Shown: positions 13,930 to 26,512 of the stretch, in pieces
How the letters are laid out: each line of letters opens with the position of its first letter
Position numbering within the stretch: position 1 is the first letter of the stretch
Origin: Diogma glabrata
Lineage: Eukaryota; Arthropoda; Insecta; Diptera; Cylindrotomidae
Reading direction: 5' to 3'
Assembly (NCBI GenBank): GCA_963693315.1
Contig: OY856186.1
Coordinates: 286,704,930-286,768,929, forward strand
DNA length: 64,000 bases
Made by a program: the position numbers and the translations under genes
The notes under the pieces: model-generated
What the model was told of the DNA's origin: nothing
The model's input: the letters and a program-made list of their open reading frames with translations, nothing else
Databases searched by the model: none

Positions 13930-16900
13930 GAAATCAGAATAAATTCTCCGAGCTTTGGAGTAAATTGTCATTTTTGAGAATTTTTCATTGTAGCGATACA
14001 GACGCTTTTAGCCTACAAACTAGTTGCTGACCGGGAACTGTGGTACCCGCATGAAAAATTCGAAGGTTCAATTATATGTTTTAAGATTTTTTCATTCCCA
14101 AATATCTGCTGTGAAATCAGAATAAATTCTCCGAACTTTGGAGTAAATTGTCATTTTTGAGAATTTTTCATTTTTGCGATACTGACGCTTTTGGGCTACA
14201 AACTGGTTGCTGGCCGGGAACTGTGGTACCTGCACTAAAAATGCAAAGATTCAATTATGTGTAATTTGACTTATTTATTCCCAAATAACTGCTGTGAAAT
14301 TTGAACAAATGCTCCGAACTTTCGAGTAAATTGTCATTTTTGAGAATTTTTCATTGTAGCGATACAGACGCTTTTAGGCTACATACTAGTTTCTGGCCGA
14401 GAACTGTGGTACCGCATGCAAAATTCGAAGGTTCAATGTTATGTCAAAAGGTGTTTTTATTCCCAAATATCTGCTGTGAAATCTGAATAAACTCTCCGAA
14501 CTTTAGAGTAATTTGTCATTGTTGAGAATTTTTCATTTTTGCGATACTGACGCTTTTAGGCTACAAACTAGTTGCTGGCCGGAAACTGTAGTGCACGCAC
14601 AAAAAATGCAAAGATTCAATCATATGTAATATGATTTTTTTATTTCCAAAAAACTGCTGTGAAGTTTGAATAAATTCTCCGAACTTTGGAGTAAATTGTC
14701 ATTTTTGAGAATTTTTCATTGTAGCGATACAGACGTTTTTGGGCTTCAAACTGGTTGCTGGCCGAGAACAAAGGTACACGCACAAAAAATGAGAAAGTTC
14801 AATTGTATGTAATATGATTTTTTTATTCCCAAAAAACTGCTGTGAAATCAGAATAAATTCTCCGAACTTTGGAGTAAATTGTCATTTTTGAGAATTTTTC
14901 ATTGTAGCGATACAGACGCTTTTAGCCTACAAACTAGTTGCTGGCCGGGAACTGTGGTACCCGCATGAAAAATTTGATGGTTCAATTATATGTAATAAGA
15001 TTTTTTCATTCCCAAATATCTGCTGTGAAATCAGAATAAAGTCTCCGCACTTTGGAGTAAATTGTCATTTTTGAGAATATTTCATTTTTGCGATACTGAC
15101 GCTTTTGGGCTACAAACTGGTTGCTGGCCGGTAACTGTGGTACCTGCACTAAAAATGCAAAGATACAATTATGTGTAATATGATTTTTTATTCCCAAATA
15201 ACTGCTGTGAAATCTGAATAAATTCTCCGAACTTTCGAGTAAATTGTTATTTTTGAGAATTTTTCATTGTAGCGATACAGACGCTTTTAGCCTACAAACT
15301 AGTTGCTGGCCGGAAACTGTGGTACACGCACAAAAAATGCGAAAGTTCAATTGTATGTAATATGAATCTTTTATTCCCAAAAATCTGCTGTGAAATCTGA
15401 ATAAATTCTCCAAACTTTGGAGTAAATTGTTATTTTTGAAAATTTTTTATTGTAGCGATACAGACGCTTTTAGCCTGAAAACTAGTTGCTGACCGGGAAC
15501 TGGGCTACATGCACAAAAAATTTGAAGGTTTAATTGTATATAATATGATTTTTTTATTCCCAAAAAACTGCTGTGAAATCTGAATAAATTCTTCGTACTT
15601 TGGAGTAAATTGTCATTTTTGAGAATTTTTCATTGTAGCGATACAGACGCTTTTAGCCTACAAACTAGTTGCTGACCGGGAACTGTGGTACCCGCATGAA
15701 AAATTCGAAGGTTCAATTATATGTTTTAAGATTTTTTCATTCCCAAATATCTGCTGTGAAATCAGAATAAATTCTCCGAACTTTGGAGTAAATTGTCATT
15801 TTTGAGAATTTTTCATTTTTGCGATACTGACGCTTTTGGGCTACAAACTGGTTGCTGGCCGGGAACTGTGGTACCTGCACTAAAATCGCAAAGATTCAAT
15901 TATGTGTAATTTGACTTATTTATTCCCAAATAACTGCTGTGAAATTTGAACAAATGCTCCGAACTTTCGAGTAAATTGTCATTTTTGAGAATTTTTCATT
16001 GTAGCGATACAGACGCTTTTGGGCTACATACTAGTTTCTGGCCGAGAACTGTGGTACCGCATGCAAAATTCGAAGGTTCAATGTTATGTCAAAAGGTGTT
16101 TTTATTCCCAAATATCTGCTGTGAAATCTGAATAAACTCTCCGAACTTTAGAGTAATTTGTCATTGTTGAGAATTTTTCATTTTTGCGATACTGACGCTT
16201 TTAGGCTACAAACTAGTTGCTGGCCGGAAACTGTAGTGCACGCACAAAAAATGCAAAGATTCAATCATATGTTATATGATTTTTTTATTTCCAAAAAACT
16301 GCTGTGAAGTTTGAATAAATTCTCCGAACTTTGGAGTAAATTGTCATTTTTGAGAATTTTTCATTGTAGCGATACAGACGTTTTTGGGCTTCAAACTGGT
16401 TGCTGGCCGAGAACAAAGGTACACGCACAAAAAATGAGAAAGTTCAATTGTATGTAATATGATTTTTTTATTCCCAAAAAACTGCTGTGAAATCAGAATA
16501 AATTCTCCGAACTTTGGAGTAAATTGTCATTTTTGAGAATTTTCATTGTAGCGATACAGACGCTTTTAGCCTACAAACTAGTTGCTGGCCGGGAACTGTG
16601 GTACCCGCATGAAAAATTCGATGGTTCAATTATATGTAATAAGATTTTTTCATTCCCAAATATCTGCTGTGAAATCAGAATAAAGTCTCCGCACTTTGGA
16701 GTAAATTGTCATTTTTGAGAATATTTCATTTTTGCGATACTGACGCTTTTGGGCTACAAACTGGTTGCTGGCCGGTAACTGTGGTACCTGCACTAAAAAT
16801 GCAAAGATACAATTATGTGTAATATGATTTTTTATTCCCAAATAACTGCTGTGAAATCTGAATAAATTCTCCGAACTTTCGAGTAAATTGTTATTTTTGA

Positions 16901-17245
16901 GAATTTTTCATTGTAGCGATACAGACGCTTTTAGCCTACAAACTAGTTGCTGGCTGGAAACTGTGGTACACGCACAAAAAATGCAAAAGTTCAATTGTAT
17001 GTAATATGAATCTTTTATTCCCAAAAATCTGCTGTGAAATCTGAATAAATTCTCCAAACTTTGGAGTAAATTGTCATTTTTGAAAATTTTTTATTGTAGC
17101 GATACAGACGCTTTTAGCCTGAAAACTAGTTGCTGACCGGGAACTGGGCTACATGCACAAAAAATTTGAAGGTTTAATTGTATATAATATGATTTTTTTA
17201 TTCCCAAAAAACTGCTGTGAAATCTGAATAAATTCTTCGTACTTT
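13930..17245 (+). repeat. Higher-order duplication: 9-monomer block repeated at 1,645 bp
   Basis: Roughly 13,930-15,600 and 15,575-17,245 match along their length (identical 61-63-residue frames at 14,301/15,946 and 15,006/16,650). Part of the same block recurs again from about 19,990, showing repeated unequal exchange or conversion inside the array. Confidence 0.85.
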
Positions 17246-17333
17246 GGAGTAAATTGTCATTTTTGAGAATTTTTCATTGTAGCGATACAGACGCTTTTGG
17301 GCTACAAACTAGTTGCTGGCCGGAAACTGTGGT

Positions 17334-18558
17334 TGTTTACGCTGGATAAAGCTACCTTAAAATAAAACAAACAAAATTTTGTTATGTATGTGATTTAGAA
17401 TTACCTCTTTAACAGTTTTGCCCATCGTCAACAAACTTTATCATAATAATAGTTGTATCCATAGTATTCTTGAAAATCAAACTGTAATTTATAATTAAGA
17501 CTCAAAAAATATAATTTATAACATTCAATCACAATATTACACAAAATAATGTAAATGGATTTTAATGTACCTGATTTGTTGTACTTTGTTTACATGTCAT
17601 TTGACATATTAATTATTTTTTAAAAAAGAAAACAGATCAGGTGTGACAACGTGAATAAACTGCAACCAGTATTCATGTAATTAATAATTCAGTAAAAATA
17701 GTTCAAGTTTCTTCATATGAGGGACTCTGTAACTTTAGAGGAAATTGTGATTGCTATATTTAGAAGTTTTTAGCATAAAGTTTCGTCATAATTATTCTTA
17801 TAATTTATATAATAGTTTCGTGCTTTTTGTCATGTACCGTGTGTTTATTTTCTTTGTTAATTTTTTTTGTTAAAAAAAACCTGATGTACAAATAAAATTA
17901 TTGAATTAAAGAAAATAAGTGATTCCAGATAAATTGTTTAATTCTGTTTTTGTGAAAATGGTGATGATGCTGCGGTGACAATTGTTAAATTATATTTTTT
18001 TTATTTGTAGTTCCGCCATTGTAAATGGTGGCATCAGGGCGTGGCCTGTTCAGCCATATTAATTGCTAATTGTGAGGCGATATTATAGTCATCAATAAAC
18101 AACAAATCACTCATTTATGGCCTTATGAGGCGGGAATTACTATCATTAATTTGTCATCGCTTCATAAATATAATTTTACTCATCTATAACCTTATGAGCA
18201 TTGTGAGGCGATATTTATAATCATTGATACTCATCAAATCACTCATTTATGGCCTTATGAGGCGGGAATTACTACCATTAATTGGTCATCGCGTCATAAA
18301 TATAATTTTACTCATCTATAACCTTATGAGCATTGGAAGGCGATATTATAGTCCTCGAATAGCATCGATACAATCATTTATGTTCTTGTGAGGCACCAAT
18401 TATTATTATTAATTATTCATCACGTCACAAATACAATTCTATTGTCTGTAGTGCACTACTTAACTGTTGCACTAAATTTGTCACCTCCTCTGGTTTTATC
18501 ATCGTCAAAAATAAAACAAAAAATTATACAGTCCACTGCCAAGCCAGAGGCGTGAACA
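17334..18558 (+). mobile_element. Solo LTR inserted in the satellite
   Basis: A 1,225-bp non-satellite block begins TGTTTACGC and ends GCGTGAACA, and is flanked by the 5-bp duplication GTGGT (17,329-17,333 and 18,559-18,563). Removing the block plus one GTGGT restores a normal monomer. TG...CA ends and a 5-bp target duplication are the signature of an LTR, and no internal coding region is present, so this is a solo LTR. A start of TGTTTACG suggests a BEL/Pao family from memory; that part is weak. Orientation is not certain. Confidence 0.75.
18071..18440 (+). repeat. About 131-bp tandem repeat inside the solo LTR
   Basis: TGTGAGGCGATAT-type starts occur at about 18,071, 18,202 and 18,333, and CACTCATTTATGGCCTTATG at 18,107 and 18,238, giving nearly three copies of a 131-bp unit. 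Internal repeats in LTRs often lie in the enhancer-like U3 part. Confidence 0.85.
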
Positions 18559-21500
18559 GTGGTACACGCACAAAAACTGTGAAGGTTCAATTGTATGTAA
18601 TATGATTTTTTCATTTCCAAAAAACTGCTGTGAAATCTGAATAAATTCTCCAAACTTTGGAGTAAATTGTCATTTTTGAGAATTTTTCATTGTAGCAATA
18701 CAGACGCTTTTAACCTACAAACTAGTTGTTGGCAGGGAACTGTGGTACCTGCAGTAAAAATGCAAAGGTTTATTTATATGTAATATGAATTTTTCATTCC
18801 CAAATAACTGCTGTGAAATCTGAATAAATTCTCCGACTTTTTTAGTAAATTGTCATTTTTGAGAATTTTTCATTGTAGCGATACAGACGCTTTTAGCCTA
18901 CAAACTAGTTGTTGGCCGGGAACTGTGGTACCTGCAGTAAAAATGCAAAGGTTTATTTATATGTAATATGAATTTTTCATTCCCAAATAACTGCTGTGAA
19001 ATCTGAATAAATTCTTCGAACTTTGTTGCAAATTGTCACTTTTGAGAATTTTTCATTGTAGCGATACAGACGCTTTTGGAATACAAACTAGTTGCTGGCC
19101 AGGAAATGTGGTATCTGCACGATAAATGCAAAGGTTTAATGATATGTAATATGAATTTTTCATTCCCAAAAAACTGCTGTGAAATCTGAATAAATTCTCC
19201 CAACTTTGGAGTAAATTGTCATTTTTGAGAATTTTTCAATGTAGCGATACAGACTTTCTTGGCCTACAAACTAGTTGCTGGCCGGGAATTGTGGTACACG
19301 CACAACAAATGCAAAGGTTTAATTATATGTAATATGATTGTTTTATTCCCAAATAACTGCTGTGAAATCTGAATAAATTCTCCCAACTTTGGAGTAAATT
19401 GTGATTTTTGAGAATTTTTCATTGTAGCGACACAGACGGACGCTTTTGGGCTACAAACTAGTTCTTGTCCGGAAATTGAGGTAACCGTATGAAAAATTCG
19501 AAGATTCAATTATATGTAATAAAATTTTTTTGTTCCCAAATATCTGCTGTGAAATCAGAATAAATTCTCCGAACTTTGGAGTAAATTGTCATTTTTGAGA
19601 ATTTTTCATTGTAGCGATACAGACGCTTTTAGCTTACAAACTAGTTGTTGGCCGGAAACTGTGGTACACGCACACAATACGCGAAAGTTCAATTGTATGT
19701 AATAAAATTTTTTCATGCCCAAAAAACTGCTGTGAAATCTGAATAAATTATCCAATCTTTGAAGTAAATTGTCATTTTTGAGAATTTTTCATTGTAGCGA
19801 TACAGACGCTTTTGGGCTACAAACTAGTTGCTGGCCGGGAACTGTGGTGCACGCTCAAAAAATGCAAAGATTTATTCATATGTTTTATGATTTTTTCATT
19901 TCCAAAAAACTGCTGTGAAGTTTGAATAAATTCTCTGAACTTTGGAGTAAATTGTCATTTTTGAGAATTTTTCATTGTAGCGATACAGACGTTTTTGGGC
20001 TACAAACTGGTTGTTGGCCGGGAACTAAGGTACACGCACAAAAAATGAGAAAGTTCAATTGTATGTAATATGATTTTTTTATTCCCAAAAAACTGCTGTG
20101 AAATCAGAATAAATTCTCCGAACTTTGGAGTAAATTGTCATTTTTGAGAATTTTTCATTGTAGCGATACAGACGCTTTTAGCCTACAAACTAGTTGCTGG
20201 CCGGGAACTGTGGTACCCGCATGAAAAATTCGATGGTTCAATTATATGCAATAATATTTTTTCATTCCCAAATATCTGCTGTGAAATCAGAATAAATTCT
20301 CCGCACTTTGGAGTAAATTGTCATTTTTGAGAATATTTCATTTTTGCGATACTGACGCTTATGGGCTACAAACTGGTTGCTGGCCGGTAACTGTGGTACC
20401 TCCACTAAAAATGCAAAGATACAATTATGTGTAATATGATTTTTTTATTCCCAAATAACTGCTGTGAAATCTGAATAAATTCTCCGAACTTTCGAGTAAA
20501 TTGTTATTTTTGAGAATTTTTCATTGTAGCGATACAGACGCTTTTAGCCTACAAACTAGTTGCTGGCCGGAAACTGTGGTACACGCACAAAAATGCAAAT
20601 GTTTAATTGTATTTAATATGATTTTTTTATTCCCAAAAAACTGCTGTGAAATCTGAATAAATTCTCCAAACTTTGGAGTAAATTGTCATTTTTGAGAATT
20701 TTTCATTGTAGCGATACAGACGCTTTTGGGCTACAAACTAGTTGCTGGCCAGGAACTGTGATACACGCACAAAAAATGCAGAGATACAATTATATGTAAT
20801 ATGACTTTTTTATTTCCAAAAATCTGCTGTGAAGTTTGAATAAATTCTCCGAACTTTGGAGTAAATTGTCATTTTTGAGAATTTTTCATTGTAGCGATAC
20901 AGACGCTTTTGGGCTGCAAACTAGTTGCTGGCCGGGAACTGTGCTACACGCACAAAAAATGCGAAAGTTAAATTGTATGTAATATGATTTTTTCATTCCC
21001 AAAAAACTGCTGTGAAATCAGAATAAATTCTCCGAACTTTGGAGTAAATTGTGATTTTTGAGAATTTTTCATTGTAGCGATACAGACGCTTTTAGCCTAT
21101 AAAACTAGTTGCTGGCCGGGAACTGTGGTACCCGCACAAAAAATGCAAAGATACAATTATATGTAATAAGATTTTTTCATTCCCAAATATCTGCTGTGAA
21201 ATCAGAATAAATTCTCCGAACTTTGGAGTAAATTGTCATTTTTGAGAATTTTTCATTGTAGCGATACTGACGCTTTTGGGCTACAAACTGGTTGCTGGCC
21301 GGGAACTGTGGTACCTGCACTAAAAATGCAAAGATACAATTATGTGTAATATGATTTTTTTATTCCCAAATAACTGCTGTGAAATCTGAATAAATTCTCC
21401 GAACTTTCGAGTAAATTGTTATTTTTGAGAATTTTTCATTGTAGCGATGATACAGACGCTTTTAGCCTACAAACTAGTTGCTGGCCGGAAACTGTGGTAC

Positions 21501-23953
21501 ACGCACAAAAAATGCGAAAGTTCAATTGTATGTAATATGATTTTTTTATTCCCAAAAAACTGCTGTGAAATCTGAATAAATTCTCCAAACTTTGGAGTAA
21601 ATTGTCATTTTTGAGAATTTTTTATTGTAGCGATACAGACGCTTTTAGCCTGAAAACTAGTTGCTGTCCGGAAACTGGGCTATATGCACAAAAAATTTGT
21701 AAGTTTAATTCCATATAATATGATTTTTTTATTCCCAAAAAACTGCTGTGAAATCTGAATAAATTCTGCGAACTTTGGAGTAAATTGTCGTTTTTGAGAA
21801 TTTTTCATTGTGGCGATACAGACGCTTTTGGGCTACAAACTAGTTGCTGGCCGGGAACTGTGCTACACACAAAAAATTTGAAGGTTAAATTGTATGTAAT
21901 ATGATTTTTACATTCCCAAAAATCTGCTGTGAAATCTGAATAAATTCTCCGAACTTAGGAATAAATTGTCATTTTTGAGAATTTTTCATTGTAGCGATAC
22001 AGACGCTTTTGGGCTATCAACTGGTTGTTGGCCTGGAAATGTGGTGCCTGCACTAAAAGGACAAAGATTCAATTAAATCATATATGATTTTTTCATTCCC
22101 AAATAACTGCTGTGAAATCTGAACAAATTCTCCGAACTTTGGAGTAAATTGTCATTTTTGAGAATTTTTCATTGTAGCGATACAGACGCTTTTAGCCTAC
22201 AAACTAGTTGCTGGCCGGAAATTGTGGTATATGCACACAAAATGCGATGGTTCAATTGTATTTAATATGATTTTTTCATTCCCAAAAAACTGCTGTGAAA
22301 TCTGAATAAATTCTCCCAACTATGGAGTAAATTGTCATTTTTGAGAATTTTTCAATGTAGCGATACAGACGCTTTTGGGCTACAAACTAGTTGCTGGCCG
22401 GGAACTGTGATACACGCACAAAAAATGCAAAGATACAATTATATGTTATATGATTTTTTTATTTCCAAAAAGCTGCTGTGAAGTTTGAATAAATTCCCCG
22501 AACTTTGGAGTAAATTGTCATTTTTGAGAATTTTTCATTGTAGCGATACAGACGCTTTTGGGCTGCAAACTAGTTGCTGGCCGGGAACTGTGCTACACGC
22601 ACAAAAAATGCGAAAGTTTAATTATATGTAATAAGATTTTTTCATTCCCAAATATCTGCTGTGAAATCAGAATAAATTCTCCGAACTTTGGAGTAAATTG
22701 TCATTTTTGAGAATTTTTCATTTTTGCGATACTGACGCTTTTGGGCTACAAACTGGTTGCTGGCCGGTAACTGTGGTACCTGCACTAAAAATGCAAAGAT
22801 ACAATTATGTGTAATATGATTTTTTTATTCCCAAATAACTGCTGTGAAATCTGAATAAATTCTCCAAACTTTCGAGTAAATTGTCATTTTTGAGAATTTT
22901 TCATTGTAGCGATACAGACGCTTTTAGCCTACAAACTAGTTGCTGGCCGGAAACTGTGGTACACGCACAAAAAATGCGGAAGTTCAATTGTATGTAATAT
23001 GATTTTTTTATTTCCAAAAAACTGCTGTGAAATCTGAATAAATTCTCCAAACTTTGGAGTAAATTGTCATTTTTGAGAATTTTTCATTGTAGCGATACAG
23101 ACGCTTTTAGCCTACAAACTAGTTGCTGGCCGGAAATTGTGGTATATGCACACAAAATGCGATGGTTCAATATTATGTAATATGATTTTTTCATTCCCAA
23201 AAAACTGCTGTGAAATCTGAATAAATTCTCCCAACTTTGGAGTAAATTGTCATTTTTGAGAATTTTTCAATGTAGCGATACAGACGCTTTTGGGCTACAA
23301 ACTAGTTGCTGGCCGGGAACTGTGATACACGCACAAAAAATGCAAAGATACAATTATATGTAATATGATTTTTTCATTTCCAAAAAGCTGCTGTGAAGTT
23401 TGAATAAATTCCCCGAACTTAGGAGTAAATTGTCATTTTTGAGAATTTTTCATTGTAGCGATACAGACGCTTTTGGGCTACAAACTAGTTGCTGGCCGGG
23501 AACTGTGCTACACGCACAAAAAATGCGAAAGTTAAATTGTATGTAATATGATTTTTTCATTCCCAAAAAACTGCTGTGAAATCAGAATAAATTCTCCGAA
23601 CTTTGGAGTAAATTGTCATCTTGAGAATTTTTCATTGGAGCGATACAGACGCTTTTGGTCTACAAACTAGTTGCTGGCCGGGAAGTATGGTACACGCAAA
23701 AAAAATGCGAAGGTTTATTTATATGTAATATGATTTTTTCATTCCCAAATAACTGTTAAGAAATCTAAATAAATTGTCATTTTTGAGAATTTTTCAGTGT
23801 AGCGATACAGACGCTTTTGGGCTATAAACTGATTATTGGCTGGGTAATATGGTACCTGCACCAAAAATTCGAAGATTCAATTATATGTAATATGATTTTT
23901 TCATTCCCAAATAACTGCTGTGAAATCTGAAAAAATTCTCCGAACTTTGGAGT
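18559..23953 (+). repeat. Satellite array continued, about 30 monomers
   Basis: The same 183-bp family in the same orientation as 8340-17,333. The start (18,559-19,820) is a copy of 10,013-11,300, at an offset of 8,546 bp. After subtracting the 1,230-bp LTR insertion with its duplication, the offset is 7,316 bp, or 40 monomers. Confidence 0.93.
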
Positions 23954-25920
23954 TCTCAAAAATGACAATTTACTCCATAGTTGGGAGAATTTATTCAGAT
24001 TTCACAGCAGTTTTTTGGGAATGAAAAAATCATATTAAATACAATTGAACCATCGCATTTTGTGTGCATATACCACAATTCCCGGCCAGCAACTAGTTTG
24101 TAGCCCAAAAGCGTCTGTGTCGCTACAATGAAAAATTCTCAAAAATGACAATTTACTCCAAAGTTCGGAGAATTTATTCAGATTTCACAGCAGTTATTTG
24201 GGAATGAAAAAATCATATATGATTTAATTGAATCTTTTTTTTTTAGTGCAGGCACCACATTTCCCGGCAAACAACCAGTTGATAGCCCAAAAGCGTCTGT
24301 ATCGCTACAATGAAAAATTCTCAAAAATGACAATTTACTCCTAAGTTCGGAGAATTTATTCTGATTTCACAGCAGATTTTTGGGAATGAAAAAATCATAT
24401 TACATACGACTCAACCTTCAAAATTTTTTGTGTGTAGCACAGTTCCCAGCCAGCAACTAATTTGTAGCCCAAAAGCGTCTGTATCGCTACAATGAAAAAT
24501 TCTCAAAAATGACAATTGACTCCAAAGTTCGGAGAATTTATACAGATTTCACAGCAGTTTTTTAGGAATGAAAAAATTATATTATATACAATTAAACCTT
24601 CAAATTTTTTGTGCATGTAGCCCAGTTCCCGGCCAGCAACTAGTTTTCAGGGCTAAAAGCGTCTGTATCGCTACAATAAAAAATTCTCAAAAATGACAAT
24701 TTACTCCAAAGTTTGGAGAATTTATTCAGATTTCACAGCAGTTTTTTGGAAATAAAAAAGCATATTACATACAATTGAACTTCCGCATTTTTTGTGCGTG
24801 TACCACAGTTTCCGGCCAGCAACTAGTTTGTAGGCTAAAAGCGTCTGTATCGCTACAATGAAAAATTCTCAAAAATAACAATTTACTCGAAAGTTCGGAG
24901 AATTTATTCAGATTTCACAGCAGTTTTTTGGGAATGAAAAAATCATATTACATACAATTTAACTTTCGCATTTTTTGTGCGTGTAGCACAGTTCCCGGCC
25001 AGCAACTAGTTTGCAGCCCAAAAGCGTCTGTATCGCTACAATGAAAAATTCTCAAAAATGACAATTTACTCCAAAGTTCGGAGAATTTGTTCAGATTTCA
25101 CAGCAGTTATTTGGGAATGAAAAAATCATATATGATTTAATTGAATCTTTGTACTTTTAGTGCAGGTACCACATTTCCCGGCCAACAACCAGTTGATAGC
25201 CCAAAAGCGTCTGTATCGCTACAATGAAAAATTCTCAAAAATGACAATTTACTCCAAAGTACGGAGAATTTATTCAGATTTCACAGCAGTTTTTTGGGAA
25301 TAAAAAAATCATATTATATACAATTAAACCTTCAAATTTTTTGTGCATGTAGCCCAGTTCCCGACCAGCAACTAGTTTTTAGGCTAAAAGCGTCTGTATC
25401 GCTACAATGAAAAATTCTCAAAAATGACAATTTACTCCAAAGTTCGGAGAATTTATTCAGATTTCACAGCAGTTATTTGGGAATGAAAAAATCATATTAC
25501 ATATAATGAAACCTTTGCATTTTTACTGCAGGTACCACAGTTCTCGGCCAGCAACTAGTTTGTAGCCTAAAAGCGTCTGTATCGCTACACTGAAAAATTC
25601 TCAAAAATGACAATTCTAGATTTAACTCCAAAGTTCGGAGAATTGATTCTAATTTCGGAGCAGATATTTGGTAATAGAAAAATCAAATAACACATTATTG
25701 AACCTTTACCTGTTTTTTGCAGGTACCACAGTTTCCGGCCAGCAACTAGTTTTCAGTCTACTTGCGTCTGTATCGCTACACTAAAAAATTCTCAAAAATG
25801 ACAATTTACTCCAAAGTTTTGAGAAATAATCTAGATTTAACCGCTTTCCTCAGAAATCGGATAATGGAAAAATCAAATTTTATATTCTTGATCCTTTACC
25901 CATATTGTGCAGTTACCACA
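23954..25920 (-). repeat. Inverted satellite array, about 11 monomers
   Basis: From about 23,954 the satellite runs on the opposite strand (ACTCCAAAGTTCGGAGAA, GCGTCTGTATCGCTACAATG). The switch occurs inside the phrase CTCCGAACTTTGGAG, itself an imperfect dyad. The distal monomers mirror the first monomers at 8340-8815, including rare variants such as AATTCTAGATTTAACTCC. Confidence 0.93.
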
Positions 25921-26512
25921 GGGATTCTATTACGGTGATAGAATTCTGGGCTAACTTCACTGACAATTGAATTTAATTAATGAATAAGTAAATAGCATTG
26001 TTTTTCAATAAAACCCAAATAAACTATAATGATAGCATAAAATTTTCTAAAATTATTACCACATAAAACTCTCCTTGTTTCAATGGATAAAATTACGGGC
26101 TAACTTCACTGTCGACTGTCGTGACAGAAAAAAACGGGCTGAGAGTAGCATATAGTAAAAACAAAATTAATTGAAGTAGTTGATGTTATTGTTTTGTTGC
26201 AGATTTTTAATGGAATCATTTTATAATAGGTTATTTGAATAAAAATTAGTTTTAACTGAAAATTGAATTTAATTAATAAATAAGTAAAATAGCATTGTTT
26301 CGTAATAAAACTCAAATAAACTATCATGATAGCATAAAGTTTTTTAATATTATTACCATATGAAACTTTCCTTGTTTTACGGGATAGAATTACGGGCTAA
26401 CTTCACAAAGATCCCATTCTCCCCCGGATAGCAGCTGCTGGTTCGATTTATGTTTCCCTCTTTTACAATATCGTGTTCTACAATATCCCACTGTCAGTTT
26501 GCTGTAACGAAT
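25468..26512 (-). repeat. Right arm of the foldback
   Basis: Inverted counterpart of 7870-8815 (coordinates sum to 34,283) and then of 5424-5523. It carries three CGGGCTAACTTC-type motifs. The right arm is uninterrupted and so shows the pre-insertion state of the left arm. Confidence 0.85.

Larger units (their letters stand above)
8340..17333 (+). repeat. Satellite array, about 183-bp monomer, about 49 copies
   Basis: Tandem monomers each carry CTGCTGTGAAATCTGAATAA, CTCCGAACTTTGGAGTAAAT, TTTTTGAGAATTTTTCATTG, TAGCGATACAGACGC, then CTACAAACTAGTTGCTGGCC and a more variable AT-rich third. Higher-order duplications give an exact period: 914 bp for 5 monomers and 1,645 bp for 9 monomers, both 182.8 bp. 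Monomer subtypes differ at GCTTTTGGGCTAC versus GCTTTTAGCCTAC and at TTGTAGCGATACAG versus TTTTTGCGATACTG. Short ORFs inside are repeats of the same non-coding sequence. Confidence 0.95.
5424..26512. mobile_element. About 21-kb foldback (inverted-repeat) structure enclosing satellite DNA
   Basis: The outer 100 bp at 5424-5523 (starting ATTCGTTACAGCAAACTGAC) returns inverted at 26,413-26,512. After a nested insertion on the left (5515-7660) the inverted pairing resumes between 7870-8815 and 25,468-26,412; for example CTGCACAATATGGGTAAAGG at 8371 pairs with 25,893-25,912. Between these arms lies about 17 kb of 183-bp satellite. The arms contain repeated GAAGTTAGCCCG phrases. No transposase is visible. 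Long subdivided inverted ends around tandem repeats resemble Foldback-type or other non-autonomous TIR elements, but the superfamily is unknown and target duplications are not clear because both flanks are A/T runs. Confidence 0.72.

Noticed and set aside
9073..19509. Several 60-81-residue frames in the satellite
   Set aside because: They recur at monomer period, on both strands, with shifting ends; they are non-coding monomer sequence.
8340..25920. CRISPR-like or other spaced-repeat array
   Set aside because: Repeats of 183 bp are contiguous, with diverged and not unique spacers, and the window is eukaryotic.
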